A stretch of 64,000 bases of DNA. It comes from Cryomorpha sp963748925 (GTDB lineage Bacteria; Bacteroidota; Bacteroidia; Flavobacteriales_D; Cryomorphaceae). Each line of letters starts with the position of its first letter. The stretch's first letter is position 1. The stretch spans positions 87,586-151,585 of the forward strand of contig CAVVKG010000006.1 of NCBI GenBank assembly GCA_963748925.1, in the 5' to 3' direction. Position numbers and translations under genes: made by a program. The notes under the pieces are model-generated. The model searched no databases. It was not told the origin of the DNA and saw only the letters and a program-made list of their open reading frames with translations. Shown piece by piece: positions 18,664 to 28,338 of the stretch.

Positions 18664-19629
18664 TCACGGCAGGGCTACAAGGGTATCGTAGGTACAAGCA
18701 TAACCGGCCCAAATGCCCAAACCACCATTAATATTGCTCTCCACGTTGCTGGGTGATGCAAAAGGACTTCCGTTGGCGCCTTGTTGGGATTCAAAGGTTA
18801 AGTAAAATTCATAGGACGGCCTGGTAATTGCACAAAATTTAAATACAAATTTATCTCCTGTTTCAAAGTATCCCACCTCATCGCCCTGATCAGTTGGTCG
18901 CGAGGAATTGGGTGGTTGACCACGGGTGAAACCTAATTCTATGGTTTCACCATTAAAAAATTCATCAATGAAAGTTGAGCCCAGAGGTGCGTAATAAAGT
19001 GGATCTACCGGATTGTTATTAGTATTTGGTCCAATTCTTTTTGTGAATACTCTGTAGGCATTATTCAGTGTATCAGGGTCTGTGAGATTACAAAATACGT
19101 AGCCATAGCGTGGGCTGTTCGCCCACAGTCTAAACCAGACAGAATCCGGTTCAACAATAGAAGGTATTTTTGTTACCGCAGTAAGTTGTTTGCCTTCCAC
19201 ATTCACTTCAAGGTTGTAAGTTGTGTTCTCTGTTCCTGTAAGGGCTGGGTCAAGCCCGATGTATGCACATACCCGTATGTCGTTCAGGTCATCAGGTGCT
19301 ATTCCAATAAGTTCAGCTACAATTTCTTGAAATTGAGGTGACAGGCTGTCTGTGCAAATTCTGGTCAATGGTATCCCGTTAACGCGCACATCAGCATAGT
19401 CAATGTATGACCCGGCAACATCTTCAGCAGATAAAGGGTCAAAAAAACCAAATGTTTGGCTCACCAAAACCACTGGCGGCTGACCCGTTTCTATAGTTCC
19501 TTCTATTACAATTTCCGTTTCGGACGTTGGCACATCTATCTCAATTTCCCGCTCGCAGGCAAATATTGCCATTGATAGAAATAGCAAAGCCGAAAGCCTG
19601 AATACGTATTTTAAAATGTGAAATTCCAT
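18664..19629 (-). CDS. DUF4249 domain-containing lipoprotein
   Basis: A 321-residue lipoprotein with lipobox IFAC (Cys25) followed by the typical DUF4249 opening EREIEIDVPTSETEIVIEG. Members are found next to TonB-dependent receptors in Bacteroidota and are presumed cell-surface partners, analogous in position to SusD, though the ligand is unknown. Its start overlaps the 3' end of the TonB-receptor gene by 19 bp, so the two are coupled. A second pair of the same kind lies at 37596-40822. Confidence 0.85.
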   Translation of the reverse strand: MEFHILKYVFRLSALLFLSMAIFACEREIEIDVPTSETEIVIEGTIETGQPPVVLVSQTFGFFDPLSAEDVAGSYIDYADVRVNGIPLTRICTDSLSPQFQEIVAELIGIAPDDLNDIRVCAYIGLDPALTGTENTTYNLEVNVEGKQLTAVTKIPSIVEPDSVWFRLWANSPRYGYVFCNLTDPDTLNNAYRVFTKRIGPNTNNNPVDPLYYAPLGSTFIDEFFNGETIELGFTRGQPPNSSRPTDQGDEVGYFETGDKFVFKFCAITRPSYEFYLTFESQQGANGSPFASPSNVESNINGGLGIWAGYACTYDTLVALP

Positions 19630-22019
19630 GTAATTGATGGTAAAATGGGAAAGAGTGAAACTTGTTTTGCTGTAACTTTAAAGGTGTTGTCTGCCACTCT
19701 TCCATCCGAATCGAAATAATAAAAATAAGGATTTAACCGGCTATATACATTATAAATGGAAAATACCCACTTTGATTGAATTCTCCGGGGGACTTCCTTT
19801 TTATCTCCAGTTTTTGGATCAATCACCATTTTCATGTTAGAAGGTTGGTAAATGGCGGACAAATCGAGCCTGTGGTAGTCTTTCATCCTGAAACTATTCC
19901 GATTTGCGTAGTTGTATACGAGTCTGTTTTCGATGAAGTAGCCGCTTTGCGGTAGGGTGATTGCACGTCCGGTTCCGAAAACAAAATTGCTTGAAAGCGT
20001 CCACTTTTTGGTAAGCTTGTGGGAAACCACTACAGCGAGATCATGCGTTCTGTCAAAAGTGGCAGGGTAGGTTCGGCCTTCATTTATTTCCTCGAAGGTT
20101 CGTTCTGATCGGGAAAGGGTATAGCCAATCCACCCGGTGGTTTTACCGAATGATTTTTTTATGTAAAGCTCTACTCCATAAGCTTCACCACTCCCAAAAG
20201 TCAGCAAATTGTCTTCATTATTATCTACTCCATCGCTGGGTTGGGTGTTTTCCTTGTATTCCACCAGATTATCCATGGTTTTGTAATAAGCTTCCACAGA
20301 GGCTTCCACTGTTCCTTCCAGAAAATTTCTAAAATAGCCTATCGAATACTGCCTTCCCAGTTGGGGTCTTACTATATCTGTGCTGGGCAGCCAAACATCG
20401 GTAGGTAGTGCGAGTGGAGAAATATTGGCAAGATGAATGTACTGGTAGTTTTGAGTGAAAGCGGCCTTGATGGATGATCGGTCGTTTATCTTATACCGAA
20501 TATTAAGGCGTGGCTCAAGGCCAAAATAATCAGCAATGTTTGTACCTCGTTGGTATGTTATTGTATCTGTTTTGTTTCCGCTTTCATCCAGAATATATCG
20601 TGTGAAAGGTCCCAGATGCATAAATCCTGAAGCTCTTATTCCGGCCTCTATACGCCATACATCCGTAAGATCAAAGGCATCAGAAACATACAGAGCGCCT
20701 TCCTGACTGTAGTACTCCTGTTGTTTACCAAGATCAAATTGGGTAGATCCTTGCTCGGCTTGCGAATTGTTTGGCCTGATGGCGTGAAATGTATACAATC
20801 CTCCAAACCGTATCCTGTGGCTCCCGAGGTTAAAGCTATATTCTGGTTTGAATCGGTAGTCAAGAATATTACTTTTTACTTCAAGTTCAAATTCGTCCTG
20901 AGCACCGAGGAAACGAAATTCGTAATTGGTGACCGATGCATTGAGTTTAAGAAGCGAATTATTCTTGTAGAGCTTGCTATATCCACCGCTAAGAATTCTA
21001 TTGCCCCACCCAATGGTCGACTTAAATTCCGATTCGGGACTGTCAAAATTGAAGTAATCATCTCCTATATACCCGCTGAGGTAAAGGTTCCCGCCACCTT
21101 CCAAATTCCAGTCAAGCCTTCCGTTTATATCATAAAAATAATAGCCGCTTCCGCCAAAGGGCGAATCGCTTTTAATAAAGGGTTTCGCGAGGGCATCTAC
21201 GTAAGTGCGCCTACCGGAAAGAAGAAATGAGGACTTCCCTTTTTGTATGGGCCCTTCAAGAGTGAGCCTGCTCGAAATAAGTCCGATACCACCTTTTGCA
21301 GCAAAGTCGTTCATATTTCCCTGTCGCTGATCTATTTCAATTACTGATGCCAGCCGCTCACCGAACCGAGCTGGCATAACTCCTTTGTAAAGCTTTACAC
21401 TTTGAATAGCATCTGAATTGAAAACCGAGAAAAATCCAAGAAGGTGAGAGGCATTGTAAACCACGGCATCATCAAAAAGAATGAGATTCTGGTCGGGTCC
21501 GCCGCCGCGAACGTAAAAGCCGGCACTTCCCTCGCCGGCAGATTGCACTCCCGGCAATAGCTGGATGGATTTCAAAAGGTCAACCTCACCCATAAATGCA
21601 GGCATGGTTTCTATGGTTTCAATATCTAAAGCATTTACCCCCATTTCAACACTTTCTACGCGTTCAAGTCGGGTTGCTTCTATCTCCACTTCTTGTAAAG
21701 TTATGGCACCCAAAGAGATATTAACCTGAAGAGAATCACCTGCATTCACCTTTATTGGCTTGCTGTATTCGCGGAAGCCCACATAAGTAGCAGTTAGCGT
21801 GTAGGAGCCAGGTTTGGCTTCTATAAAATACGCTCCGTCAACATCTGTTACACCACCAATAAGTCCGGGATTTAAATACACAGAGGCTCCTGGTAGAGAA
21901 TTTTTCGAAAGGCTATCCCTTACTGTACCATATATTATAGATGGGTTTTGCGATTGGGCAAACTGAGCCATTGAGCAAAAAAGAAAAACCAAAAAAGAAG
22001 TGCGAAACAATAAATTCAT
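19611..22019 (-). CDS. TonB-dependent receptor with carboxypeptidase-like N-terminal domain
   Basis: An 802-residue outer-membrane receptor. Signal peptide (MNLLFRTSFLVFLFCSMAQF... ending AQSQ), a carboxypeptidase-regulatory-like domain (about 25-105, GTVRDSLSKNSLPGASVYL, VDGAYFIEAKPGSYTL), a plug domain (about 115-235, with LLPGVQSAGEGSAGFYVRGGGPDQNLILFDD), and a 22-strand-type barrel ending in an aromatic C-terminal residue (TWNFTF). The start at 22019 was chosen because it begins a clean signal peptide; the open frame continues to 22124. The substrate is unknown; the family often carries siderophores, peptides or glycans. It is coupled to the DUF4249 lipoprotein and is a paralogue of the receptor at 37596. 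Confidence 0.9.
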   Translation of the reverse strand: MNLLFRTSFLVFLFCSMAQFAQSQNPSIIYGTVRDSLSKNSLPGASVYLNPGLIGGVTDVDGAYFIEAKPGSYTLTATYVGFREYSKPIKVNAGDSLQVNISLGAITLQEVEIEATRLERVESVEMGVNALDIETIETMPAFMGEVDLLKSIQLLPGVQSAGEGSAGFYVRGGGPDQNLILFDDAVVYNASHLLGFFSVFNSDAIQSVKLYKGVMPARFGERLASVIEIDQRQGNMNDFAAKGGIGLISSRLTLEGPIQKGKSSFLLSGRRTYVDALAKPFIKSDSPFGGSGYYFYDINGRLDWNLEGGGNLYLSGYIGDDYFNFDSPESEFKSTIGWGNRILSGGYSKLYKNNSLLKLNASVTNYEFRFLGAQDEFELEVKSNILDYRFKPEYSFNLGSHRIRFGGLYTFHAIRPNNSQAEQGSTQFDLGKQQEYYSQEGALYVSDAFDLTDVWRIEAGIRASGFMHLGPFTRYILDESGNKTDTITYQRGTNIADYFGLEPRLNIRYKINDRSSIKAAFTQNYQYIHLANISPLALPTDVWLPSTDIVRPQLGRQYSIGYFRNFLEGTVEASVEAYYKTMDNLVEYKENTQPSDGVDNNEDNLLTFGSGEAYGVELYIKKSFGKTTGWIGYTLSRSERTFEEINEGRTYPATFDRTHDLAVVVSHKLTKKWTLSSNFVFGTGRAITLPQSGYFIENRLVYNYANRNSFRMKDYHRLDLSAIYQPSNMKMVIDPKTGDKKEVPRRIQSKWVFSIYNVYSRLNPYFYYFDSDGRVADNTFKVTAKQVSLFPILPSITWNFTF

Positions 22020-22471
22020 TGGCATTTGATAACCGGGATAACACAGATTTGGCTCAACTTGTTTCACAAATGCAAAAGTAAGGAGAAAGTGATAGAGGTA
22101 AATGGCGGTAATGCGATTAATCAATTTCTTATGGTCATGGAGGGATTACCATTTTCCGACTTTTAGTATCCATTTATTTCAAAATAGAATATTGAATTTC
22201 AGGCTTGCGCGGAATCTAAAGAGATGCTAATATTCCCTAAATACATCAAACAATTAATTGCTTACTGTGTTGAAATTATGAAGCCACACTTACTTAATGA
22301 GTTAAAATATAGTAACATTAATTATCGGTTGAGATTTAAATCAACGCTGTTTTTTCAAATTAGCGTTCACCATCTTCCTTTTATTTTTTCTCATTGGGCT
22401 ATATCACCTCCATCAGTGCCAAGTTATAGTTGTGCGGGAATGTGAAATTGAAACGCTTTAAGAGAAAAAAT
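22020..22471. other. Divergent intergenic region
   Basis: 452 bp between the leftward TonB-receptor gene and the rightward NDH-2 gene. It must hold both promoters. AT-rich, with a short ORF (22224-22445) that shows no protein-like features. No repeat or convincing hairpin was recognised. Confidence 0.5.
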
Positions 22472-23770
22472 ATGAAGAATAAACATATCGTAGTAGTTGG
22501 AGGTGGATTTGCCGGAGTTAATATGGCAATGAAGCTAAGTAATACGAAAGGAATTCAAGTAACACTTATTGACAAGAATAATTACAATTTTTTCACGCCG
22601 CTACTCTATCAATTGGCAACAGGCTATCTCGATGTTTCCAGTATATGTTTACCGTACAGAACAATCTTCAAAAATAGCGACAACCTATTTTATAGGATGG
22701 GAGAATTCCAAAAGGTAATTCCTGAAGAGAGCAAAGTCGTTTTACCCACGGAAACGATATCTTACGACTATCTGGTCATCGCCACAGGAACTAAACCCAA
22801 CTTTTTCGGAATGGAGAACATTGAGAAAAACGCTCTTCCGATGAAGTCGATAGATGATGCGGTTAAGTTGCGAAACTTTCTTATTAGCGAAGCTGAAAAA
22901 TACATTCAGACAAATGATGAGGTAGAAAAGAGAAAGATGCGAAATATTGTAATCTCGGGAGCAGGTCCTTCAGGAGTTGAGGTGGCAGGGATACTGGCCG
23001 AAATGCGGAATAGTATTCTCACTGATATTTATCCCGAGCTGGATGGTGAAAATATGAATATTTACCTCGTGGACGGTGCACCAGCAGTTCTTCCTCCAAT
23101 GAGCGAAAAGGCTCAGAAATACTCTCAGAAAAGCCTTGAGAATATGGGTATACGAGTTCAATTAAATAAAATGGTGTCTGACTACAAAGATGATAAAGTA
23201 AAATTTAAAGACGGTAGTTTTATCGAAACAAAAACCCTGATTTGGACGGCTGGGGTTGTTGGAATGAAACTCAACGGATTTCCGGATGAATCCTATGAAA
23301 AAGGAAACAGACTTAAGGTTGATCAATACAATAAAGTTGAGAATACGGAAAACATATATGCCATTGGCGATGCATGTATAATGACTTCAGATCCCGATTT
23401 CCCTAAAGGGCATCCGCAACTGGCTAGCGTGGCCAAACAACAAGGAGAAGCAATGGCGAAAAATTTTAAGGCCATCGTTCAAGATGGCAAACCGAAACCA
23501 TTTAAATATAATGACAAGGGAACAATGGCCATTGTGGGGCGCAACAAAGCAGTAGCCGACCTTACAACTCCCCATAAAACCCTTACCGGTTGGATAGCCT
23601 GGATGGGCTGGATTTTTGTACACTTATTTTTGCTTCTTAGCTACAGAAATCAAGTGAAAACCATGTGGAACTGGGCTAACAGTTATTTCAGTGAAGGACA
23701 ATCTCAAGGAATACTGATAGGGAAAAAACCAAACGAGTTTAAACCCGCAAACGAAAAAAACAATTCATAA
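22472..23770 (+). CDS. Type II NADH dehydrogenase (NDH-2)-like FAD oxidoreductase
   Basis: A 432-residue membrane-associated flavoprotein expected to pass electrons from NADH to quinone without proton pumping. Features: FAD-binding VVGGGFAGVNMAMKLS, NNYNFFTPLLYQLATGYLDVSSI (quinone-side segment of NDH-2), second Rossmann motif ISGAGPSGVEVAGILAE, IYAIGDAC, and a C-terminal amphipathic/hydrophobic stretch (WIAWMGWIFVHLFLLLSYRNQ) for membrane binding. The ATG at 22472 is chosen over the longer open frame because the dinucleotide-binding fold begins 3 residues in. The SDR gene follows after 25 bp, so an operon is likely. Confidence 0.9.
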   Translation: MKNKHIVVVGGGFAGVNMAMKLSNTKGIQVTLIDKNNYNFFTPLLYQLATGYLDVSSICLPYRTIFKNSDNLFYRMGEFQKVIPEESKVVLPTETISYDYLVIATGTKPNFFGMENIEKNALPMKSIDDAVKLRNFLISEAEKYIQTNDEVEKRKMRNIVISGAGPSGVEVAGILAEMRNSILTDIYPELDGENMNIYLVDGAPAVLPPMSEKAQKYSQKSLENMGIRVQLNKMVSDYKDDKVKFKDGSFIETKTLIWTAGVVGMKLNGFPDESYEKGNRLKVDQYNKVENTENIYAIGDACIMTSDPDFPKGHPQLASVAKQQGEAMAKNFKAIVQDGKPKPFKYNDKGTMAIVGRNKAVADLTTPHKTLTGWIAWMGWIFVHLFLLLSYRNQVKTMWNWANSYFSEGQSQGILIGKKPNEFKPANEKNNS

Positions 23771-23795
23771 AGAGTAACATTAAATCAAAATTTAT

Positions 23796-24563
23796 ATGAA
23801 AGGATTAGAAAACAAAGTAGCTATCATTACAGGTGGTTCAGGACAAATAGGATTTACAACGGCAAAAAGACTAGCAGCCGAAGGCGCCAAGGTAATGCTC
23901 GTTGATATAGATGAAGACAGCTTGAAGGAAAAAGAAAAAGAAGCTAAAGAGCACAATTTCGAAATGTCATATGTAAAGGCAGATGTTACAAATGCCGATG
24001 ACGTAAAAAATTACGTGAACAAGACCATAGATAAATATGGAAAAATAGATCTTTTCTTTAATAACGCCGGAATAGAGGGCGAGGTTAAACCTATCAATGA
24101 ATATTCGGAAGATGTATTTGATAAAGTGATGGCGGTTAATGTGAAAGGTGTTTTTCTAGGAATGAAATACGTTATTCCAAAAATTGAAGATGGCGGAAGC
24201 ATTGTAATCACTTCATCCGTGGCAGGTCTTACCGGTACTCCCGGAATGGTGGGATACAATACAAGTAAACACGCTACCATAGGCATAATGCGTGTGGCTG
24301 CAAAAGAATTAGGAGATCGCAAAGTACGCGTAAACACAGTACACCCAGGTGTAGTAGATAGCCGAATGATGCGTTCTCTGGAAGACGGCATGAATCCCGG
24401 ACACGGTGATGATGTTAAATCAGAATTTGAAGAAATGATTCCGCTTGGCCGATATGCAAAACCAGAAGACGTGAGCGACATGGTTACATTCCTTTTTTCA
24501 GATAACAGTGCCTATGTGCATGGAAGTCAATTTGTAGTAGACGGCGGCTTTTCTGAGCAGTAA
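23796..24563 (+). CDS. SDR family oxidoreductase
   Basis: A 255-residue classical short-chain dehydrogenase/reductase. Seen: cofactor motif TGGSGQIG (residues 11-18), Asp at the end of beta-2 (VDID) suggesting NAD(H) preference, NNAG, catalytic Ser in ITSSVAG and the YNTSK (YxxxK) pair, and the C-terminal HGSQFVVDGGF. The substrate cannot be read from the sequence. It is placed 25 bp after the NDH-2 gene and shares its transcript, ending at the strong hairpin at 24634. Confidence 0.9.
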   Translation: MKGLENKVAIITGGSGQIGFTTAKRLAAEGAKVMLVDIDEDSLKEKEKEAKEHNFEMSYVKADVTNADDVKNYVNKTIDKYGKIDLFFNNAGIEGEVKPINEYSEDVFDKVMAVNVKGVFLGMKYVIPKIEDGGSIVITSSVAGLTGTPGMVGYNTSKHATIGIMRVAAKELGDRKVRVNTVHPGVVDSRMMRSLEDGMNPGHGDDVKSEFEEMIPLGRYAKPEDVSDMVTFLFSDNSAYVHGSQFVVDGGFSEQ

Positions 24564-24919
24564 TAAGCTACTATTTGTAAGTTACCCTTCCAAGTTTGAA
24601 CAAGAATGGATTAGGGGTGACTAAGAGAATAATAAACAAGCGGTGCAGGGAAATCCATTTCCCTGCACCGCTTGTTTTGATTTTAGACGATTGCGATTCT
24701 TATTGCTTTTCTAATTATAAATGTGAATAGAAAAAGGCTTTCCATAGAAAACCTGAAGTGAGAGATAAACAAAAAACGAATTCCATAGTTTTATTAAGTT
24801 GTGGCTGTCATAATTTCTAAATTCAGGTTTTTAATATTTTTGCAATCACCTATACTTCAGTATGGAAGTTCATTAATGAATGACTAGCCTGTTGATCAAA
24901 ACCAAAAAAGTTCACATTA
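24564..24919. other. Intergenic region with terminator
   Basis: 356 bp. The first part contains the perfect inverted repeat/terminator at 24634-24680. The remaining 240 bp is AT-rich and presumably contains the promoter of the FNT-type transporter gene; no defined element was recognised. Confidence 0.5.
24634..24680 (+). terminator. Strong intrinsic terminator / 20-bp perfect inverted repeat
   Basis: Two 20-nt arms (24634-24653 and 24658-24677) that are perfect reverse complements, core AAGCGGTGCAGGG, with a 4-nt TCCA loop and flanking A- and T-runs. It ends the NDH-2/SDR operon on the plus strand. The arms are much longer than a usual terminator. Confidence 0.8.
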
Positions 24920-25789
24920 ATGAAAGAGGAAGAAAAAGACCAGGAAGAACCCAAGCAAGATCAGGAGGAACACCAGAAAGATCTTGAGAAACAATCAAAT
25001 GAAGTTGAGGAATCAAAGAAGTATTCCGACATTCTAAGTAGTGTAATTCACGAGGGGGAGGAGATCTTTAAAATTAAGAAACGAGCTGTTTTCCTTAGCG
25101 CTGGAATAGCCGGATTGGAAATAGGATTCAGCTATATTTTAATATGTACACTATTTTATTTATTAAAAGGAAATCTGAGCGAACCGTCAATTTATAAGAT
25201 GTTCGCGTTGGTTTATCCCCTTGGTTTTATTCTTGTTATTCTCGGTAAGTCAGCTCTTTTTACAGAACAAACCTCCGTTTTAGCACTCCCGGTTTTAAAT
25301 AGGCAGAGATCAATTTGGGAACTGCTCATGATCTGGGGCCTGGTTATCCTCGGAAATGTCCTTGGTGGTATCATTTTTGTCTTTGCGATAGGTTCTCTTG
25401 CACCTAAGCTTAATATTTTTGACCATGAGACAATGGTAAGTATTGGGACTCATGTTTTGGATTACGGTTACTGGATACTTTTATTAAGCGGAATTTTTGC
25501 GGGGTGGCTAATGGGATTATTAACGTGGTTATTAAATAGCACTGTCGACGTGCTAACCCGTATTGTTATTATATTATTTATTACCGGGACCATAGGTTTT
25601 GCAGGCTTCCACCACAGTATTGTGGGAAATATTGAAGTTTTTGGAGCGTTTCTTTATTCTGATACTATTTCGATTGTCGACTACATTTTATTTTTATTAC
25701 TCACTCTTTTGGGAAATGGAATAGGTGGCGCAATTGTTGTCGCACTTTTCAAGTACAGAATTTTCGCGTCGAATTATGAATCAGAATAG
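24920..25789 (+). CDS. Formate/nitrite transporter (FNT) family protein
   Basis: A 289-residue inner-membrane channel-like protein of the FNT family (closest in style to the YfdC subgroup). About six transmembrane segments from residue 55 onwards, including ALVYPLGFILVILGKSALFTEQT and GNVLGGIIFVF, which match the FNT helix-breaking signatures. The N-terminal ~40 residues are an unusually charged Glu/Lys/Gln run, probably cytoplasmic. The transported anion is not determined by the sequence. It stands alone: 137 bp separates it from the glycosyltransferase gene. Confidence 0.85.
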   Translation: MKEEEKDQEEPKQDQEEHQKDLEKQSNEVEESKKYSDILSSVIHEGEEIFKIKKRAVFLSAGIAGLEIGFSYILICTLFYLLKGNLSEPSIYKMFALVYPLGFILVILGKSALFTEQTSVLALPVLNRQRSIWELLMIWGLVILGNVLGGIIFVFAIGSLAPKLNIFDHETMVSIGTHVLDYGYWILLLSGIFAGWLMGLLTWLLNSTVDVLTRIVIILFITGTIGFAGFHHSIVGNIEVFGAFLYSDTISIVDYILFLLLTLLGNGIGGAIVVALFKYRIFASNYESE

Positions 25790-25925
25790 ATTCCTTTATT
25801 TTTCATGTATTATAAATATTGAATAGGTTGTGTTTTAAACTGTCTTTTTTGGGATTCGGGTAATTTTCCTAAAAATGCCCATCTTTGGCGTCAGATAGTC
25901 CTGATTACAAAATAGAATTGCCCAC

Positions 25926-26642
25926 ATGGAGAATATCAAACTTACCATCATTGTCCCCGTTTATAATGAAGAAGAAAGCCTCGGGCAGTTAAAAACTGAA
26001 ATGGATAAGTATCTTGAAGCTACCACTGTAGGTTCACAAATTCTTTTTGTAAATGATGGCTCTTCCGATAATAGTCAGTCGATAATCGAAGATATTTGCA
26101 CTGTGAATTCAGCTTATCATTATCTGGCTCTTGCCAAAAATAGTGGCTTGAGCACTGCTGTTAAGGCCGGCATTGATGCTTGTGAAACGGAACTTGTGGG
26201 CTATATCGATTCTGATATCCAAACAACTCCCATGGATTTCCTGAACTATTTCGAATATCTTCCAGAGTACGATATGGTAAATGGAATCCGTGCCAACAGA
26301 AAAGACACCGGCGTTAAAAAGCTGTCCTCCAAAATCGCCAATTGGTTCCGCCGCACCATGATAAACGACGGAATAGAAGATACAGGCTGCCCTTTGAAAA
26401 TAATCAAAACCGACTTTGCCAAACGGATTCCTTTCTTTGATGGAATGCACCGTTTTATCCCTGCCTTGATACAGCTTCAGGGTGGCAAAGTAAAGCAAAT
26501 TCCCATTCAGCATTTTCCGCGTTTTGCCGGCACAGCCAAATACAATCTGTGGAATAGAATGAAAAAGCCTTTCTTTGATACACTCGCTTTTAGATGGATG
26601 CGCAGCCGATATATTCGCTATTCTGTTAAAAAACAGGCATGA
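25926..26642 (+). CDS. Family 2 glycosyltransferase (polyprenyl-phosphate sugar synthase-like)
   Basis: A 238-residue cytoplasmic GT2 enzyme of the DPM1/ArnC/RgtE type, which would load a sugar from a nucleotide donor onto a polyprenyl phosphate. Seen: IIVPVYNEEESL, FVNDGSSDNS, and the metal-binding DSDIQTTP (DxD-like). Unlike ArnC it lacks C-terminal transmembrane helices, as in DPM1-like soluble members. Its stop overlaps the next gene (ATGA, 26639-26642), so it is coupled to a LAB_N membrane protein. The nearby UDP-glucuronate-4-epimerase-like gene suggests galacturonate as the sugar (inference). Confidence 0.88.
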   Translation: MENIKLTIIVPVYNEEESLGQLKTEMDKYLEATTVGSQILFVNDGSSDNSQSIIEDICTVNSAYHYLALAKNSGLSTAVKAGIDACETELVGYIDSDIQTTPMDFLNYFEYLPEYDMVNGIRANRKDTGVKKLSSKIANWFRRTMINDGIEDTGCPLKIIKTDFAKRIPFFDGMHRFIPALIQLQGGKVKQIPIQHFPRFAGTAKYNLWNRMKKPFFDTLAFRWMRSRYIRYSVKKQA

Positions 26643-27280
26643 ATCCCGATCAGGTACAAAGCATAGGATTTATCGCTCAGGGACTTTTCGCTTCCCGGTT
26701 CATCGTGCAATGGATCCGTTCAGAAAAGGTAGGTCGCGTTCTGACGCCAGTTTTGTTCTGGCAACTAAGTCTGGTAGCTTCTTTTCTCCTTATTATTTAC
26801 AGCATTTTGGCACAAGATCTGCCTGTGCTGCTTGGTCAGGCTATTGGCTACTATATTTATGTGAGAAACTTAAGGCTCAAAAGAGCCTGGCGCGTTCTGC
26901 CTAAATATTTTCGGTATTTCGTTGTTGCATTTCCTTTTCTGGCCGGCCTTTGGCTGATTTTTGGTGGAGAATACAGCCTCAAGGGAATTTGGAATCACCA
27001 GAGTAATATGGCTATCTTAATCTGGGGTACTGTGGGGCAGCTTATTTTTTCAGCGCGCTTTATTTATCAATGGTATTATTCAGAGAAAGTAAAACGCTCA
27101 GTATTGCCTTTGGGCTTCTGGATTATTAGCATCGTAGGAGCGGTTTTTATTTCTTCTTACGCTTTTTACATGGAGCTTTATCCCATTATAATGGGACATG
27201 TTTTTGGCTTCTTTATCTACGGCCGAAATATATCCATCCACTTCAAGTACCAAAAGAAATTGGCAGGCTTGAAAAAGTAA
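26639..27280 (+). CDS. LAB_N (lipid-A-disaccharide synthase N-terminal-like) membrane protein
   Basis: A 213-residue integral membrane protein made of two copies of the LAB_N module: GFIAQGLFASRFIVQWIRSEK (about 10-30) and VGQLIFSARFIYQWYYSEK (about 129-147), each followed by helices and a GxxxG-like YIYVRN / FIYGRN motif. No glycosyltransferase catalytic domain is present, so it is not LpxB. These small proteins often sit next to polyprenyl-P-sugar synthases and may help flip or present the lipid-linked sugar (inference). Translationally coupled to the GT2 gene through ATGA. Confidence 0.88.
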   Translation: MNPDQVQSIGFIAQGLFASRFIVQWIRSEKVGRVLTPVLFWQLSLVASFLLIIYSILAQDLPVLLGQAIGYYIYVRNLRLKRAWRVLPKYFRYFVVAFPFLAGLWLIFGGEYSLKGIWNHQSNMAILIWGTVGQLIFSARFIYQWYYSEKVKRSVLPLGFWIISIVGAVFISSYAFYMELYPIIMGHVFGFFIYGRNISIHFKYQKKLAGLKK

Positions 27281-27286
27281 GAGGAA

Positions 27287-28252
27287 TTAGGCTACGTGAA
27301 TGGATTTATACCAATCTACAAACTTTGCAATCCCCACGTTAAAGGGAATTTCAGGACTGTAGCCTATTAGTGATTTCGCCCGGCTTATATCTGCAAAAGT
27401 AATGTCCACATCTCCTTCCTGCATCGGCATTTGCTTAACCTCCGGCTGTTTCTCCATATGGCGATAAAGGGTCTCAATAAGGTCGCTCAATTTCACAGGA
27501 GTGTTGTTTCCCAGATTTATTGTTTCGTAAACATCGTTGTGATTCAACAGATAGTTTACTCCATTAAAAATCCCGGAAACCGTATCTGAAATATACGTGT
27601 AGTCTCGTGCCGTGCTGCCATCACCATACATTTCAATCGAAGCATTTTCGTCTATCAGCTTAGTGAATTTGTGAATAGCCAGGTCAGGTCTTTGCCTAGG
27701 TCCGTATACAGTAAAGAAACGCGCGTTGATAATATCAATATGGTAAAGATGGTGGTAGGTGAAATTCATCAGCTCCGCCGATCGCTTAGTAGCAGCATAA
27801 GGTGAAATAGGCTTGTCATCAACCTCATCTTCCTTAAAGGGGATGGATTTTTGATTTCCATAAATGGATGATGATGATGCAAAGAAAAATTTCTTACACC
27901 CCGTTTCAACCATCCACTGGAGAATATTGTGCGTACCGTTTACATTTACTTCAATATAGGCCTTTGGATCTTTTATTGAAGGTCTTACACCGGCTTTTGC
28001 CGCAAGGTGTACCACAATATTAACAGGAGTGGTTAAGGTGTCAAAGAGGGTTTTCTTATCGCGAATGTCAACCTTATGAAACGTAAAAGACGGGTGATTT
28101 ATAAAGCCAGACATGTTGCGTTCCTTAATGCTGCGCGAATAGAATTTAGAGAAATTATCAATACCAATTACTTCATGACCCGCTTCCAGTAATCGCTCAG
28201 CGGTGTGCGAACCAATGAATCCAGCGCAGCCGGTTAAGAGTATTTTTGCCAT
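27287..28252 (-). CDS. NAD-dependent epimerase, UDP-glucuronate 4-epimerase-like
   Basis: A 321-residue extended SDR. Seen: LLTGCAGFIGSHTAERLL (Rossmann GxxGxxG), HLAAKAGVRPSI (a pattern typical of UDP-glucuronate 4-epimerases), the SSSSIYG serine, YAATKRSAE (YxxxK) and ARFFTVYGPRQRPD. It would convert UDP-glucuronate to UDP-galacturonate; other nucleotide-sugar epimerases cannot be excluded. The ATG at 28252 starts directly before the Rossmann motif; the open frame reaches 28303. Convergent with the GT2/LAB_N pair (6 bp apart) and divergent from the GT83-like gene, which links it to the same sugar pathway. Confidence 0.87.
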   Translation of the reverse strand: MAKILLTGCAGFIGSHTAERLLEAGHEVIGIDNFSKFYSRSIKERNMSGFINHPSFTFHKVDIRDKKTLFDTLTTPVNIVVHLAAKAGVRPSIKDPKAYIEVNVNGTHNILQWMVETGCKKFFFASSSSIYGNQKSIPFKEDEVDDKPISPYAATKRSAELMNFTYHHLYHIDIINARFFTVYGPRQRPDLAIHKFTKLIDENASIEMYGDGSTARDYTYISDTVSGIFNGVNYLLNHNDVYETINLGNNTPVKLSDLIETLYRHMEKQPEVKQMPMQEGDVDITFADISRAKSLIGYSPEIPFNVGIAKFVDWYKSIHVA

Positions 28253-28338
28253 GCTCCAAATATATGGATTTTGAATCTCCAACAGGTTTTTAGTTATCCC
28301 CAAGCTTATATTTTTAATTTTGAGGCCTAAGCCAAAAT

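Noticed and set aside
22224..22445. 73-codon frame before NDH-2
   Set aside because: No recognisable features; lies in the divergent promoter region.
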